From Cacajao melanocephalus (lineage: Eukaryota; Chordata; Mammalia; Primates; Pitheciidae): a stretch of 64,000 nucleotides of DNA. Within the stretch, counting starts at the first letter, position 1, and each line of letters opens with the position of its first letter. A program made the translations under genes and the position numbers. This document shows positions 36,551 to 48,073 of this stretch, piece by piece. The DNA lies in NCBI GenBank assembly GCA_963573385.1, contig CAUYLG010039309.1, positions 1 to 64,000 of the forward strand. The letters are read 5' to 3'. The notes beneath the pieces were generated by a model. The model did not search any database. It had not been told where the DNA came from and saw nothing but the letters and a program-made list of their open reading frames with translations.

Positions 36551-38619
36551 CTTTAAAGGTGGTTACTCTTTTATATACATTTATAATTCTGGTTTTTATA
36601 TTACCTACTATACATCTTCCTACTTAGGACCCACATCTCTTAAACATCTATATTTTGTTTTAAGCAATACATTTACCTGTATTGCTCTTTCTTCTCTCAC
36701 TGACTGTTGCAAGTATCATGAAGTTAGTCTCATTGTAGAAAACAAAACAAAATAAAACAAAACATACCCCCACTGATTTTTATGTATGTATTCAGAGCTC
36801 TGTTAAGTTATAACTGTAAACTTCTATAGCCTTCCATTCCCTCACAAACTACTGTACTACCTTCTGTATGGTATTTTGTGAGAGAATGGATCACTCCAAA
36901 TATTTGTATGATTTTAGCTTCCTTTCTACCTTCCTTTTCTCTAATTTTGGATGTTTTTTTTTTGTTCGTTTTTTACTTATCAGCTCCCACAGACCTATTT
37001 AATTCCAGACTCAAGTTCTTAAAGCATGAGCCCACTCTTTAAATTCTCTTTGGCCTTTCCTGTAAGGTTTGCTATTCCACCTCCATTTTATTTCCTCTGT
37101 GAACGACAGTCAAGGTTGAATTTTGTAAAGCACATCTTTCCTCCTGTTCCTGCTCCAGAAGAATTTTCATATTGCACTCCTTGTTCAAGACTAGTAACTA
37201 TATTTTTCTCTTCACCGCCTCTTGAAATTTACCTTGACTTTTTTTTCTATTTCATTCCCAAGACCTTTTTACTCTCTTCTCCTTTAGGCCCAGGAATCTT
37301 TCCTGTATAATTTTTGGCAGATGCTAAGCTATTTCATCACCTCATGAATCATCACTCACAGCTTTTCTTACTCCTTTTTGTAAATTCTCCTGAGCCTTTT
37401 AGATATTGATCTCTATTTTTCACAAGTGTGGCACAACCAGTCCCTTTCTGTAAATGTACAGTTATGTTCTTATTTTTTTACATCACCTTTTGAATATTAT
37501 GCATTAGTCACATTATATCACATCTATATCCTGTGTTTTCTTAATCTAAAGAATAAACTTAGTCTCTTAGAAAATTTAAAAATAACATTTAATAATTATT
37601 TATTTCTGTTGTTTTATATGATCTCAAAGTAACTCTATGACATGTTACTCTTATGTTTATTTTGTAAATCTAAAATATATAGAGCTCTTTCTAGTAGAAA
37701 TATTGCAAAGCAAATACAAACTATTGGATTCCTGGAATTTAAATTTTTAAAATATGACTCTTTAGTTATTATTCTTTCAATTATTTGAGTACCTAAACAT
37801 ACCTGAGTGTACAACATACTCAAAATCAAAAATAATGTTCCTCCTTAAAAAGCATTCAAAATTTCATGAGGATACTAAAAGCTAAAAAGTTTTGATTCAT
37901 GTGATAAAATTATGTAATAAAGAGTTATGGGGACATAAACAAGGGAGAAATTTATCTGGATAATTAGGAATAGTTTCACAGATAAGCATATATTTCAGTT
38001 ATGTATGGAAAAAATAGATAAGCAAATGCAACATGGAAAGGAACTGAAAAAGACTTCTATGTAGCAGTAGTATGCCACACGTAAAGGTAAAAGGTATAAA
38101 ATAACATGATATGACTAGGAAAGGATACAAGTATGGTTTGAATTAAGTACTGATTACATAAGGTAGAGAGAGAGACAACACATTGGAAATGTAAATTACA
38201 GTAGTTTACATATGTTTTGACAAAGTTTGGGTGATTATCAAAAGTCATTGCAGATAATCCCTGGAAAATTAATAGCTTAACGTATACAACTCTATTCATT
38301 GTACTTGTTACATTCATGTAACTGAGTGTTCTTGTTTAGAATCTTCTACTCTACACAATTATTTTGGGGCTCAGACTGAAGCTGACTTTGCTGTCTTCAA
38401 CTCCCTGAACATCAGTAGCTACTCAGCATAGGGAGGGAAAAAAATAGGTAGTAGAAGATAGTGCAGAGCCTTCTAGGGATCAGTTTTAGCTGCTGGACAC
38501 TTCTCTTTACCCATATTCCATTTTCTAGAACTAAAGTAGAAGCCTCCATCCACATGAAAGTGACACTGGGAAACAATCTAGCTGAGCACCCAAGAGAATG
38601 GTCTTTACCCAGACCATGT
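36551..38619. other. Unassigned DNA, about 2 kb
   Basis: No confident repeat or exon. AAAACAAAACAAAATAAAAC near 36742 is a small A-rich simple repeat. The right half is strongly AT-rich. Confidence 0.45.
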
Positions 38620-39860
38620 ACAAATTATAAGGTGGTGGGGATTTTCAAGAAGGGAATTAACATATCTAGATTTTCCTTTGGGTGAAGAATATCAAGGAAG
38701 CAACCTTGAAGGAAATATAGCAATTTGAATTTTGTATAGATTGAGTTAGAATTGGTTTTAGCATAGGAATATAAAAGAAAGTCAAACCTGGAGCTTATAA
38801 GCACTAAAATTATTGCCAAAACTTTAAGCATGGTTCAAATAAAAGGGAGATAGTTTAAAACTAGAATAATTAATTGGATTGGCCATGGATAGTGAACAAG
38901 ACAAAGAGAAAAATGGTAAAAGGTATACCTTAAAAATTCTTATTTAGATAATTGAACAAGGGAACATGAGTCAAAAGAGGACATGATTGTTGAAGACATA
39001 GGAATGAAACACAGGAAAAAAGCTAAGAGAGAGTGATGTCACCAAATGCAACAGAAGATATGGTTTCACAGAAATATTTATTCAATAGCATAAAATGCAT
39101 TAAGTTCAGATAAGGAAAGTGCAAGCTAGTGAACTTACTGATTAGAAGTTGTTATAACCTATGAAAAAGCCATTTCAATTAAGTCCTTGAAGCAGAAGCT
39201 GGAATGCAGTTGTTTAAGGAAATAAAGGGAGAAAACTATACAGAAACAAAGTATTGAGTTTTTCAAGAAACCTGGATAAGAAGGAGGGGAGAGTGAGAGA
39301 TCGTGACTTTGGAGAGAACAGGGGTGAGAAAAGGGTTTATTCTGAAATTTTTAAGGTAGTAGATATTTCAACATGTTTGTAGGATCAAGGAAAGAAGCCA
39401 ATGGAGGATGGTTGAAATATCCAACAGACAGAATAATCAATGGAGCAATGCTATAGAGGAGAAAAAGTTGCAAATATAGGTAGGGGTATCAGCTTTAGAA
39501 AGAAAATGTCAATATCTTCTTTTTGAGAGGCAAAATAGAAAGAGAAAACAAAAGTTAAGAGAATGCACACATTTCAGACCAGAGGGAATACGATTCAGAA
39601 ACTATGTTCTGTAGTTATTTTCCCAAAGAAATTGTTGGCAAGGTCTTCTGATGAGGGGATGGAGGAAGGGGTGAGAGGAGAATAGATGACTGAATAAAAT
39701 GAAGTATGTTTAGAAGAATCGTAGTGAAAAACGAGAGGAGGTAACCAAGGTTTTGTAAAAGCGTTTCCAGACATAATTAAAGACCCAACCAGGACAGAAG
39801 TTATATCTCCAAACCCACAGGTATATTTCATTAAACACTTACTGGAAGGAGGGCCTAGAC
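38620..39860 (-). mobile_element. L2, antisense, about 1.2 kb
   Basis: Segments appear in reverse L2 order: GGGATTTTCAAGAAGGGAAT, then ATTGGCCATGGATAGTGAAC, CCATTTCAATTAAGTCCTTG, GTTTTTCAAGAAACCTGG and TCAACATGTTTGTAGGATCA. The match is to the ORF2 region. Divergence is high and the edges are approximate. Confidence 0.55.
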
Positions 39861-39954
39861 ACCCTCTATAGCTATTCACTCACTGCGGTTTTGTTGCTTT
39901 CTTTAATGTATTTACTACTTTTAGGAAAATGTGGGGGGAAAGTGGGAAGATTAG

Positions 39955-40070
39955 GAATTGAGTCAATATGCTTAAAATCATACACAACCAGCTAATGATA
40001 GAAGTGAGACTAAGACCAAAGTCTCTGGACTTCCAAGTTTCATACTTCCTCTGCTCTATTCTACTTTTAC
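39955..40070 (-). mobile_element. MIR fragment, antisense (tentative)
   Basis: AAAATCATACACAACCAGCT and GTCTCTGGACTTCCAAG resemble the reversed MIR 5' half. Confidence 0.45.
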
Positions 40071-40164
40071 TTCAAAAAGGGGTTGCCATTGTCTGAACAA
40101 AAATTCTAACTCTGCTTCCTGTCTCTAAAAATAATTTTGGGAGCTTAGAGTGTAAAACAACTTC

Positions 40165-40400
40165 TGCGATGATAATAATAAGAGTCCACCGTCTTTGAGA
40201 ACGTATTATGTGCCACACACTTCCAGTGTATGATATCATTCAATTCTCTAAACAACTCTGGGTAGTAGGCACTATTAATATTTTCATTTTCTAGATGAAA
40301 AACAAAAAGATTTAGAGGAGAATTAGATTTCACACCTAAGAAGTGGCAACTCTAAATTCAAATCTAGCTTGACTGAGTGCAGAGTCAAAGATTATAACTA
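40165..40400 (-). mobile_element. MIR, antisense
   Basis: The order matches reversed MIR: GTATTATGTGCCACACAC, CATTCAATTCTCTAAACAAC, TTTCATTTTCTAGATGAAAA, then AGAAGTGGCAACTCTAAATT. Confidence 0.75.
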
Positions 40401-41204
40401 GAAAACTATAGACTATGTGCCTTTTAGAAACCGCTTGCCCTTATATTGCAGAAATGGTGTTTTGTTTAGTTTTTTTGGTATTTTCATATTTATTATGTAC
40501 TAATATGTCATTTGACCTCTACTATCTAAAGGACATGCCTATTTCCCCCTAAATTATAAATAAAACAATAACAAAAGTAGTTTATTCTCCTTCCTCCTCA
40601 TAGACAGAATTCAAAAACACACACTTCTCAGAAGCAAAATTAGGCATTATTCCCTAAAAGAATGAACAATTCAGTATCCTATGTTTGCCAGAAACAATTT
40701 CCCAATTAAAAAAATGTGACTGACAGCTTAAGGAGAAAAAGAGGTTGAGAGATATGTCTCAAAATTACTCTTACCAAAGTTTATTAATAGTAAAACATCA
40801 AATGCACAGTTGGTCCCTTTACCTCCCCAGTTTAGAGTTTAAATTATCCCCTGAGGCACATGAACCTGCTGTGCTAAGTAATAGTCTCAAAATTCAGAGA
40901 TTCCCTCTCATAGCCCATCTTCACTACTGACTCACTGCATAATTTGCTAAAAACAAGTTTCACTCACTGAGATGAATTAACATTCCTAATTTTTAAAGCT
41001 GTGAGAAGACAACCACGCTCTTTGGGCAAAACACACAAAAAATGCTTTACAGCCATAAGCAGTTTAGTTTTGTCATCAAATAAAACTTGCAAAAACAAAT
41101 TGTCTGATACATAGTTAATGGCATGCTTTGTCATTATTTGCCTGCATTGTAATTTGACCTAAATTGTGAGCAGTTTGTGTAAATTGCTGTATGTCTTGAT
41201 GATG
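40401..41204. other. Unassigned AT-rich DNA
   Basis: No repeat or gene is recognised. Confidence 0.5.
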
Positions 41205-41490
41205 ACTCTTAACATTTGTATAGCACTGTAAAGTTTATAATGCACTTTACCATAGATTACCTTATTATCTCACATTGGAAGGTCTAATGAGCTCAGTAAA
41301 TGTTAGTGTAATTTAAATCACTCAAAGCCACATTAGAAAGGCTAGGTAGAGATCACTAATTCCTTTTATGAATGAGGAAGCTGAGGCTCAGATATAGACA
41401 TATAGCTTCTTTGTGATTGGGCCAAACTAAAGCCAAAGTTATTTGACATCCAGTGATGACTGTTTCTTATACTATGTCACCTTTCACATA
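41205..41490 (-). mobile_element. MIR-family SINE, antisense
   Basis: AACATTTGTATAGCACTGTA, CACTTTACCATAGATTACC and CCTTTTATGAATGAGGAAGC then CTGAGGCTCAGA match a reversed MIR (possibly MIR3), with about 80 non-matching bases in the middle. Confidence 0.65.
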
Positions 41491-41661
41491 GTCAAACATA
41501 GAAAACAGTGCCTGGTGGAGATGAAAAATGGGTAAAATTAAATTTAAAAAGATAGTATCTGAGATATCTTTCTGTGTTTAGTTTCCTTTGTATGCTTCCA
41601 GTGGTTTATCCTTCAATTCCTTAAGGCAGGTCTCTTTTTTAATGTTTGAGATTTCAGAGAA

Positions 41662-41663
<2 letters not shown>

Positions 41664-41700
<37 letters not shown>
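41664..41700. repeat. GA microsatellite
   Basis: About 17 AG dinucleotides in a row, preceded by interrupted GA sequence and followed by a short CA tract. Confidence 0.95.
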
Positions 41701-41702
<2 letters not shown>

Positions 41703-41839
41703 CACAAACACACACCTCTCAAAAGATTCCTGGTAGCTGTTAATAGTAAAAAGATCATAAAAAGATCATTTCCTTTTTGTATTAGGCTTTGTAGATTTTA
41801 GAGCCTTTTTCCTTGGTGAGTAGCAAAAGTTCAAACATC

Positions 41840-42310
41840 TTTGCTGTCACAGGACACTATTCATTATCTGGTCCTTCCCCACCTCCCTGGTATCAACCCT
41901 CTGCTCCTCCAGACATACTCTGTTCTGCCTACTTAACACAAAACTTACAGTTTGTTCTTGAAAGTATTAAGCTATTTTAAACTTCCATAACCTTATAATG
42001 TTGTTCCTCTTGCCTTGGCTGCCTCTCCTCTGCTTTATCCAAAGTTTCCAAGGCTTCCATTCTTCTTCTTCATCCTCAATTATTATTCTACCCTGGAGGT
42101 GATTTTTAGAAACACTTTCCCTAGATTCCATCCTAGGCCAGTTGTATCTGACATCTATATTTATAAAAACATTCCTATTTGATTCCAGTGCCTGTGAGGG
42201 TTGAGTACTATTATTCACATCTCTGACTCTCCCATTAATCCTTCAACTCTTCAAGGGAATGGAGTATGTTATTCAATTTTGTATTCCCAAAACCTAGCAT
42301 GGAGTCAGAC
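41840..42310 (+). mobile_element. L2 3' region, sense (tentative)
   Basis: CTTGCCTTGGCTGCCTCTCC, then CAACTCTTCAAGGGAATGGA, TTTGTATTCCCAAAACCTAG and CATGGAGTCAGACTCATTTA follow the sense L2 tail loosely. Confidence 0.5.
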
Positions 42311-42514
42311 TCATTTATTAGTCCTTCTTTGTCTCAGAAACAGGACTATTTGGACATGCTGAGGGATCCTGGAGTTTCGCATTCTTCTCTTTTTTCTTCA
42401 ATGCTATTTGTAGTCATTTATTTAAAAAATGAGGCAGCTTTATATGTACCCATAGTCATGAAACATTCCTTGCCTCTCTTATCTATGTCCACCAGAATTC
42501 CGTGTTACACATTA

Positions 42515-42640
42515 TCCAAAATATAGCAGCTTAACACAATAAATATGTATTTATCTTAATCATTTGTAGGTCAATGATTTAGGTGTGCAGTTCTCATTTT
42601 AGCTGGGCTTGCTTGCATATCAGTGGATCAGCTGGACGTC
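42515..42640 (-). mobile_element. MaLR-like LTR fragment, antisense (weak)
   Basis: CCAAAATATAGCAGCTTAAC and TTTTAGCTGGGCTTGC resemble the reversed 3' part of an old MaLR LTR. The rest to 42944 is unassigned. Confidence 0.35.
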
Positions 42641-42944
42641 GGCCAAAGTGATCAGAGGAGAATCATTTCCCCCTCCACCATCAAATGTGCCATCATACCT
42701 GCACTGGTGCTCACACATTGCAACTTCTCTTGGGTCACAGCAGGTGTGTTGACCTGGTTCCTGCCTAAAGATCATCCCTCTATTAGTAATTCAATGACTT
42801 GACTCTATAATTGTCCCCTCTCTTGAATCATCTATTTTCCCTTCTGCTATATCATTCCTTTCAAAACACGCTACATTGCTTTGCATTTAAACAAAATACA
42901 TTCTGTTAATCCACTGACTCATCTCATTAAAAACTCAGAGTTAT

Positions 42945-43560
42945 CTATACCAACTTTCTTCACTTCCTCACCTTTCTTTCTTTCTTGAACCCCTTACATC
43001 AGGAACGGCCGTTCGTCGAAGATCAGATGGTCATAGGTGTGTGGCATTATTGAACCAGGAATAAATTGAATCCCTGAGCAGACCATTAAGAGTTATAAAA
43101 TTGAATCAGTAATAAAAAGCCTACCTGAAGATCCTGCACATATACTCCAGAACTGAAATAAAATAAAATGCCTAGCAAACAGAAAAATACCAGGACCAGA
43201 TAGATTCACACTGAATTCTACCAGATACATAAAGAGCTGGAATCATTCCTTCTGACACTATTCCAAGAAATCCCTGATCCACTGATACTGCCTTTGCCAG
43301 TGTCCTCAGTGATTTCCATGATGCCACATCAAATGTTTCCTTCTTTGTCCTCACCTTACTCATCTTCTTGGAAGCAGCTGGCACAGTTGATTACTCTATC
43401 CTTCTTGAAACTCTTTCTTCACTTGGCTTCAGGGAAACCACCCTCCTTGTTTTCTACCTGTCTCACTGGTAATTATTACTCCTTTTTGTGGGCTGAACCT
43501 TCTTTATCTTACTGACCCTTAAGTGTTGGAATGTTCCAAGCTCAGTCCTCAAATTTCTTC
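42945..43560 (+). mobile_element. L2 reverse-transcriptase region, sense, split by an L1-derived insert
   Basis: The left part (to about 43003) has TTCTTCACTTCCTCACC and CCCTTACATCAGG; the right part resumes at GATCCACTGATACTGCC. The right part still translates to VDYSILLETLSSLGF, recognisable from the CR1/L2 reverse transcriptase. The insert at 43011-43271 sits between adjacent consensus positions. Confidence 0.7.
43011..43271. repeat. Displaced copy of an L1 inversion-junction segment
   Basis: About 260 bases match 44831-45090 at about 94-95 percent. Like that segment, this copy joins antisense L1 to sense L1 at the same point (43051/43052 here, 44866/44867 there) and carries the same tiny L1-tail insertion. 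It has no poly(A) of its own. The left edge carries a CpG-rich palindrome, GAACGGCCGTTC (43003-43014). Confidence 0.9.
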
Positions 43561-44866
43561 TCTTTTCTATTTTTTTTCTAACTTATTTTAGGTTCAGGGG
43601 TACATGTGCAGACTGATATATAAGTAAACTGTGTGTCAGAGGGGTTTAGTAATAAGCATAGTATGCAATAGGTCGTTTTTCTATTTTCTCCCTCCTCCTA
43701 CCTTCCATGCTCAAGTAGGTCCTAGTGTCTGTTGTTCCTTCTTTGTGTTCATGTGTACTAAATGATTAGCTCCCTCTTTTAAGTGAGAACATGTGGTATT
43801 TGGTTTTCTGTTCCTGCATTAGTTTGCTTAGAATAATGGCCTCCAGCTCCATGCACATTGCTACAAAGAACATGCTCTCATTCTTTTTTACGGCTGTGTA
43901 GTATTACATGGTACATACATACCACATTTTCTTTACCCAGTGTAATGTTGATGGGCATGTAGGTTGATTCCATGTCTTTGCTACTGGGAATAGTGTGGCC
44001 ATAAACACACATGTGCATGCATCCTTATGGTAGAAGGATTTATATTATTTTGGGTGCATACCCAATAATGAGATTGCTTGGTTGAATGGTAATTCTGTTT
44101 TGGATTCTTTGAGAAATCACTCCACTGCTTTCCTCAATGGCTGAACCAATTTACGTTCCCACCAGAAGTGTGTAAGCATTCTGTTTTCTCTATAACCACA
44201 CCAGCATCTGTTATTTTTGACTTTTTAATAACATTCATTCTGATTGGTATGAAATGGTATTTCAATATGGTTTTGAATTGCACTTCTCTAATGATTACCA
44301 ATGCTGAACATTCTTTCATATGTTTGTTGGCAAGATATATGTCTTATTTTGAAAAGCGTCTGTTAATGTCCTTTGCCCACTTTTTAATGGTTTTGAGTTT
44401 CTTTTTAATTTGGTGTTGATTAAAAGTCCTTATAGATTCTGCATATTAGACCTTTTTCAGATGCATAGTTTGCAAATATTTTCTCCCTTTCTTTAGGTTA
44501 TCTGTTTAATCTGTTGTCAAGTTTGTTTTGCTGTATATAAGCTCTTTAGTTTAATCAGGTCTTATTTGCCAATTTTTGTTTTTGTTGTAATTGCTTTTGC
44601 TGTCTTTGTCATAAAACTTTGGCCAGGCCCTATGTTTAGAATGGTATTTCCTAGGTTATCTTCCAGAGTTTTTATACTTTTAGGTTTTACATTTAAGTCT
44701 TTAGTTGATTTTTGTATATGGTGTAAGGAAGGGGTCCAGTTTCCATCTTCTGTCTATGCTTAGTCAGTCATTCCAGCACCATTTGTTGAATAGCAATTCC
44801 ATTCACCATTGCTTGTTTTTGCCAACTTTGTTGAAGATCAGATGGTCGTAGGTGTGTGGCATTATT

Positions 44867-45778
44867 GAACCAGGAATAAACTGAATCCCTGAGCAGACCA
44901 TTAAGAGTTGCAAAATTGAATCAGTAATAAAAAGCCTACCTGAAGATCCTGCACGTGTACTCCAGAACTAAAATAAAATAAAATGCCTACCAAACAGAAA
45001 AATACAAGGACCAGATAGATTCACAGCTGAATTCTACCAGATACATAAAGAAGAGCTGGTATCATTCCGTTTGAAACTGTTCCGAAAAACTAAGGAAGAG
45101 TGATTCATTCCTAACTCGTTCAATGAGGCCAGCATCATCCTGATATCAAAACCTGACAGAAACAAAACAACAACAACAACAAAAAATCTTCAGGCCAATT
45201 CTTGATGAGCATCCATGCAAAAATCCATAAAACATTAGCAAACTGAATCCATCAGCACATAAAAAAGATAATTCACCACAATCAATAGGCTTTATCCCTG
45301 CGACGCAAGTTTGTTTCAACATATGCAAATCAATAAATGTGATTCCTCACATAAAAATAACTAAAAGGAAAACCCAAATAATCATCTTGATAGATGCAGA
45401 AAGGCTTTTGATAAAATTCAACATCCCTTCATGCTAAAAACTCTAAACAAACTAGGCACTGAAGGAATATTCTTCAAAATAAGAGATATCTTTGACAAAC
45501 CCATAGACAACATCATACTGAATGGGCAAAAGCTGAAGTGTTCTCCTTGAGCACCAGAATAGGACAAGGATTCTCTCTCTTACCACTCCTATTAAACATA
45601 GTACTAGAAGTCCTAGCCAGAGCAATCAGGCAAGAGAAATAAATAAAAGGTGTTTAAATAGGAAGAGAGGAAGTCAAACTATCTTTGTTTGTAGAAAACA
45701 TGATTCTATACCTAGAAAACCATGCAGTCTCTGCCCCAAAGCTCATAGATCTGATTAACATCTTAAGCAAAGTTTCAA
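44867..45778 (+). mobile_element. Inverted 5' segment of the same L1 (ORF2 reverse transcriptase)
   Basis: It covers the ORF2 reverse-transcriptase region, including AGCACCAGAATAGGACAAGG and the CAAACTATCTTTGTTTGTAG segment. Where active L1 encodes the FADD catalytic box, this copy reads FVEN, and stops interrupt the frame. An AAC microsatellite lies at about 45163-45181. Confidence 0.88.
44941..44984 (+). mobile_element. 44-base L1 tail nested in the inverted L1
   Basis: CTGCACGTGTACTCCAGAAC followed by an AAAATAAAAT tail matches the terminal bases of an L1 3' UTR. GCCTACC flanks it on both sides (44934-44940 and 44985-44991). The same insertion exists in the displaced copy at 43126-43169. 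Confidence 0.8.
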
Positions 45779-46272
45779 TTCTCAGCAATTGATAAGCATT
45801 ACTTCAATCCATTTTTGAAGGATGCCCACATCAGCATTCATCAGTTGGCCATAGGGAATTCCCATTCTATGGTACAATAGGTTTGCTTGAAGCAAGAAGT
45901 AACCATGCATCAGAGGGAGATGCCACAGCCTGCCTATTTCTGTAATTTAACTATATCATCAATATATACTCAAGCCTGATTCTGAATGTATGACTTCTTC
46001 TATGTAATAAATTTTTGCTGTGCCCACAAATATTATCCGATAAAATGAATCTGATAACACTAAGAACAGAATAGGGTGCTCAAGTCATATATTTATTTGG
46101 CATTCCATGTTCAAACACTCAGTCTCAGTTAGATCCAAATAGCATGCCAAGGTTATTTTTTCAAACCAAAAGCAATCTGGTGATGTGGAGGGCATAATTT
46201 TACTCCAGAAACCAAGAGATCTGTACTCTGTATCTTCTGTTGGGGCTTGACAATATAAGGATCCTTATGTTG
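45779..46272. other. Unassigned DNA
   Basis: No repeat or gene is recognised. Confidence 0.5.
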
Positions 46273-46280
46273 GTCTAGCA

Positions 46281-46502
46281 TAGTATTTCTCAAGTGGGGG
46301 CTATTTTACCTCCCAGGAGGCAACTATCACTATCTAGAGATGTTTCTGATTGTCACAACTTGAATGGGGATTGCTGCTGGCATCCAGTGGGTAGAAACCA
46401 GAGATGCTGCTAATATCCTACAATACATTGGGTACTTCTTTCTCCACAACAACCAAAAATAATTAAGCTCAAAATATGAATAGTACTGAGATTGAGAAAC
46501 TA
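46281..46502 (+). mobile_element. MER20-type hAT non-autonomous element
   Basis: Terminal inverted repeats TAGTATTTCTCAA (left) and TTGAGAAACTA (right), with a perfect 8-base target duplication GTCTAGCA at 46273-46280 and 46503-46510, as expected for hAT. The interior (TGTTTCTGATTGTCACAACT, CATCCAGTGGGTAGAAACCA) matches MER20 as I recall it. No transposase is encoded. Confidence 0.9.
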
Positions 46503-46510
46503 GTCTAGCA

Positions 46511-48038
46511 CTATTGAATCTAATGCATTCTGTGACTTGAAGTTGGACAGATTATACTGTATCCTAGACATGCTGCAAGTACATCCTTTGCTCTTGACCA
46601 TACTTGAAACTTGAAGGACTCCAGGTCATTCAACACATGGATTGGAGCGGTTTTCTAAGTGTGATGAATGGAGTCTCCAAAATTCCCTCTCCTCCTTCAA
46701 GAAGCTTATAAAGTGTTGTGAGAGATGTGAAGTGTAACAGCTGCATTTACCTCAGTGGGAATGTCTCTGTATCTTCTGGACCATATACGACCCTTAAAAA
46801 CTTTACCGATATGGTAGACTTCTGAATCTTAATGAAATTTATTTCTAACCCTCTGACATGAATGTTCCTTTCTGAGACATATTTGTTACTTTTCATTCTC
46901 TACTCATTTGGTCAAATTCTCATGCTGTGAAGAACTGAACTTCAAGATGATTAATGTTCCCATGGAATTAGTTTATGACAAAGAGAAGAAAATTACATTG
47001 CCTTGGGTCAAGATAGTAAAAGGCAGTAGAAGTGTACTGTTGTCCTTATTGTGTAATAGTGAACAATTTTTGAGTCTTCCTAATGATGGAGAACAAGAGA
47101 AACAATCATTCACAAAGTCACTATAAATTATGCAACAGAAATTATGTTAATCTATTATAGTAAAGACTAGACCACATTTTGAAAACATCTGAAATTGGAA
47201 CCAACACTCGGTTATGTTTACAGTATTTCACTATCATTTGCTGTGATTCATCTGCTTTTTTGCAGAGACTAGAGAGATGAGTTGAATATGGGTATAGTAA
47301 GGGCTCTTGTATTTGTTAAACTTTAGTGATCCTAATCTTCAGTTTTTCCGGAATTGCTCTATTTCCTTTATTTTCTTGGCACAGGAGAAATAGGGTACAT
47401 TGAGGGCCTTCCACTTGACTGTTTTATAATGGCCCTTACTCCACAAGTCAGAAAAGCAACATACATTCCTGCCAGGTGTTACATATATCAATCCTAATTT
47501 TACATGCAAAAACCCTGAAGATAACCGCAAGGTGGGTTCACACAAATTGGACATAATAGGAGAGATTAGGTTCAAAATTCCATGCTACTTGCAGGGCCAA
47601 GAATTAGGTGAGGTAAGCAGAATACTTAGGGAACAAAATCTGAGGAGAAAATTATTCTCAGGGCTGTGTAAGCACAAACCTGCACTTGCATTAAGACTGA
47701 AAGTGAGTGCTTTCTTAACATTTGTTTCCTAGGCATCTCGTTCACCTTACCCTGGTCTCAGTCCTAATCACCTGACCTTTCTAAGTCCCATTGTTAACAT
47801 AAGGGATTATATCTCACAGTATCTCCTGGTTTAAAAAAAATCTTGAATGCACAATCACCCAGGAAATTGAAGAATTTGAGAAAAGGAGTATTTATTGCAT
47901 ATACTTGTGATGATCTTTTTCAAAAACGACTATCCTCCACTTTGATCAGTAGGCTCTGGCTGTGAACTGACTTCAACCTAGAAACAAGAAACCCCACATT
48001 TTCTTTTTTATTATTACAGCTGACCTAAGTCTTCTGCT

Positions 48039-48041
<3 letters not shown>
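46511..48041. other. Unassigned DNA, 1.5 kb
   Basis: No firm repeat. The minus strand from about 47600 down to 46900 has a texture that could be old ERVL interior, but I cannot identify a motif. Confidence 0.35.

Positions 48042-48070
<29 letters not shown>
48042..48070. repeat. TC microsatellite
   Basis: About 14 uninterrupted TC dinucleotides. Confidence 0.95.

Positions 48071-48073
<3 letters not shown>

Larger units (their letters stand above)
43565..45778 (-). mobile_element. L1 with 5' inversion (twin-priming product)
   Basis: From the left: a T-rich start, then the reverse complement of the 3' UTR and late ORF2 to about 44866, then sense ORF2 from earlier in the element (GAACCAGGAATAAACTGAAT onward) to about 45778. 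This order is the standard product of twin priming. The moderate divergence suggests an L1PB or late L1MA age. A target duplication was not found with confidence. Confidence 0.88.
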
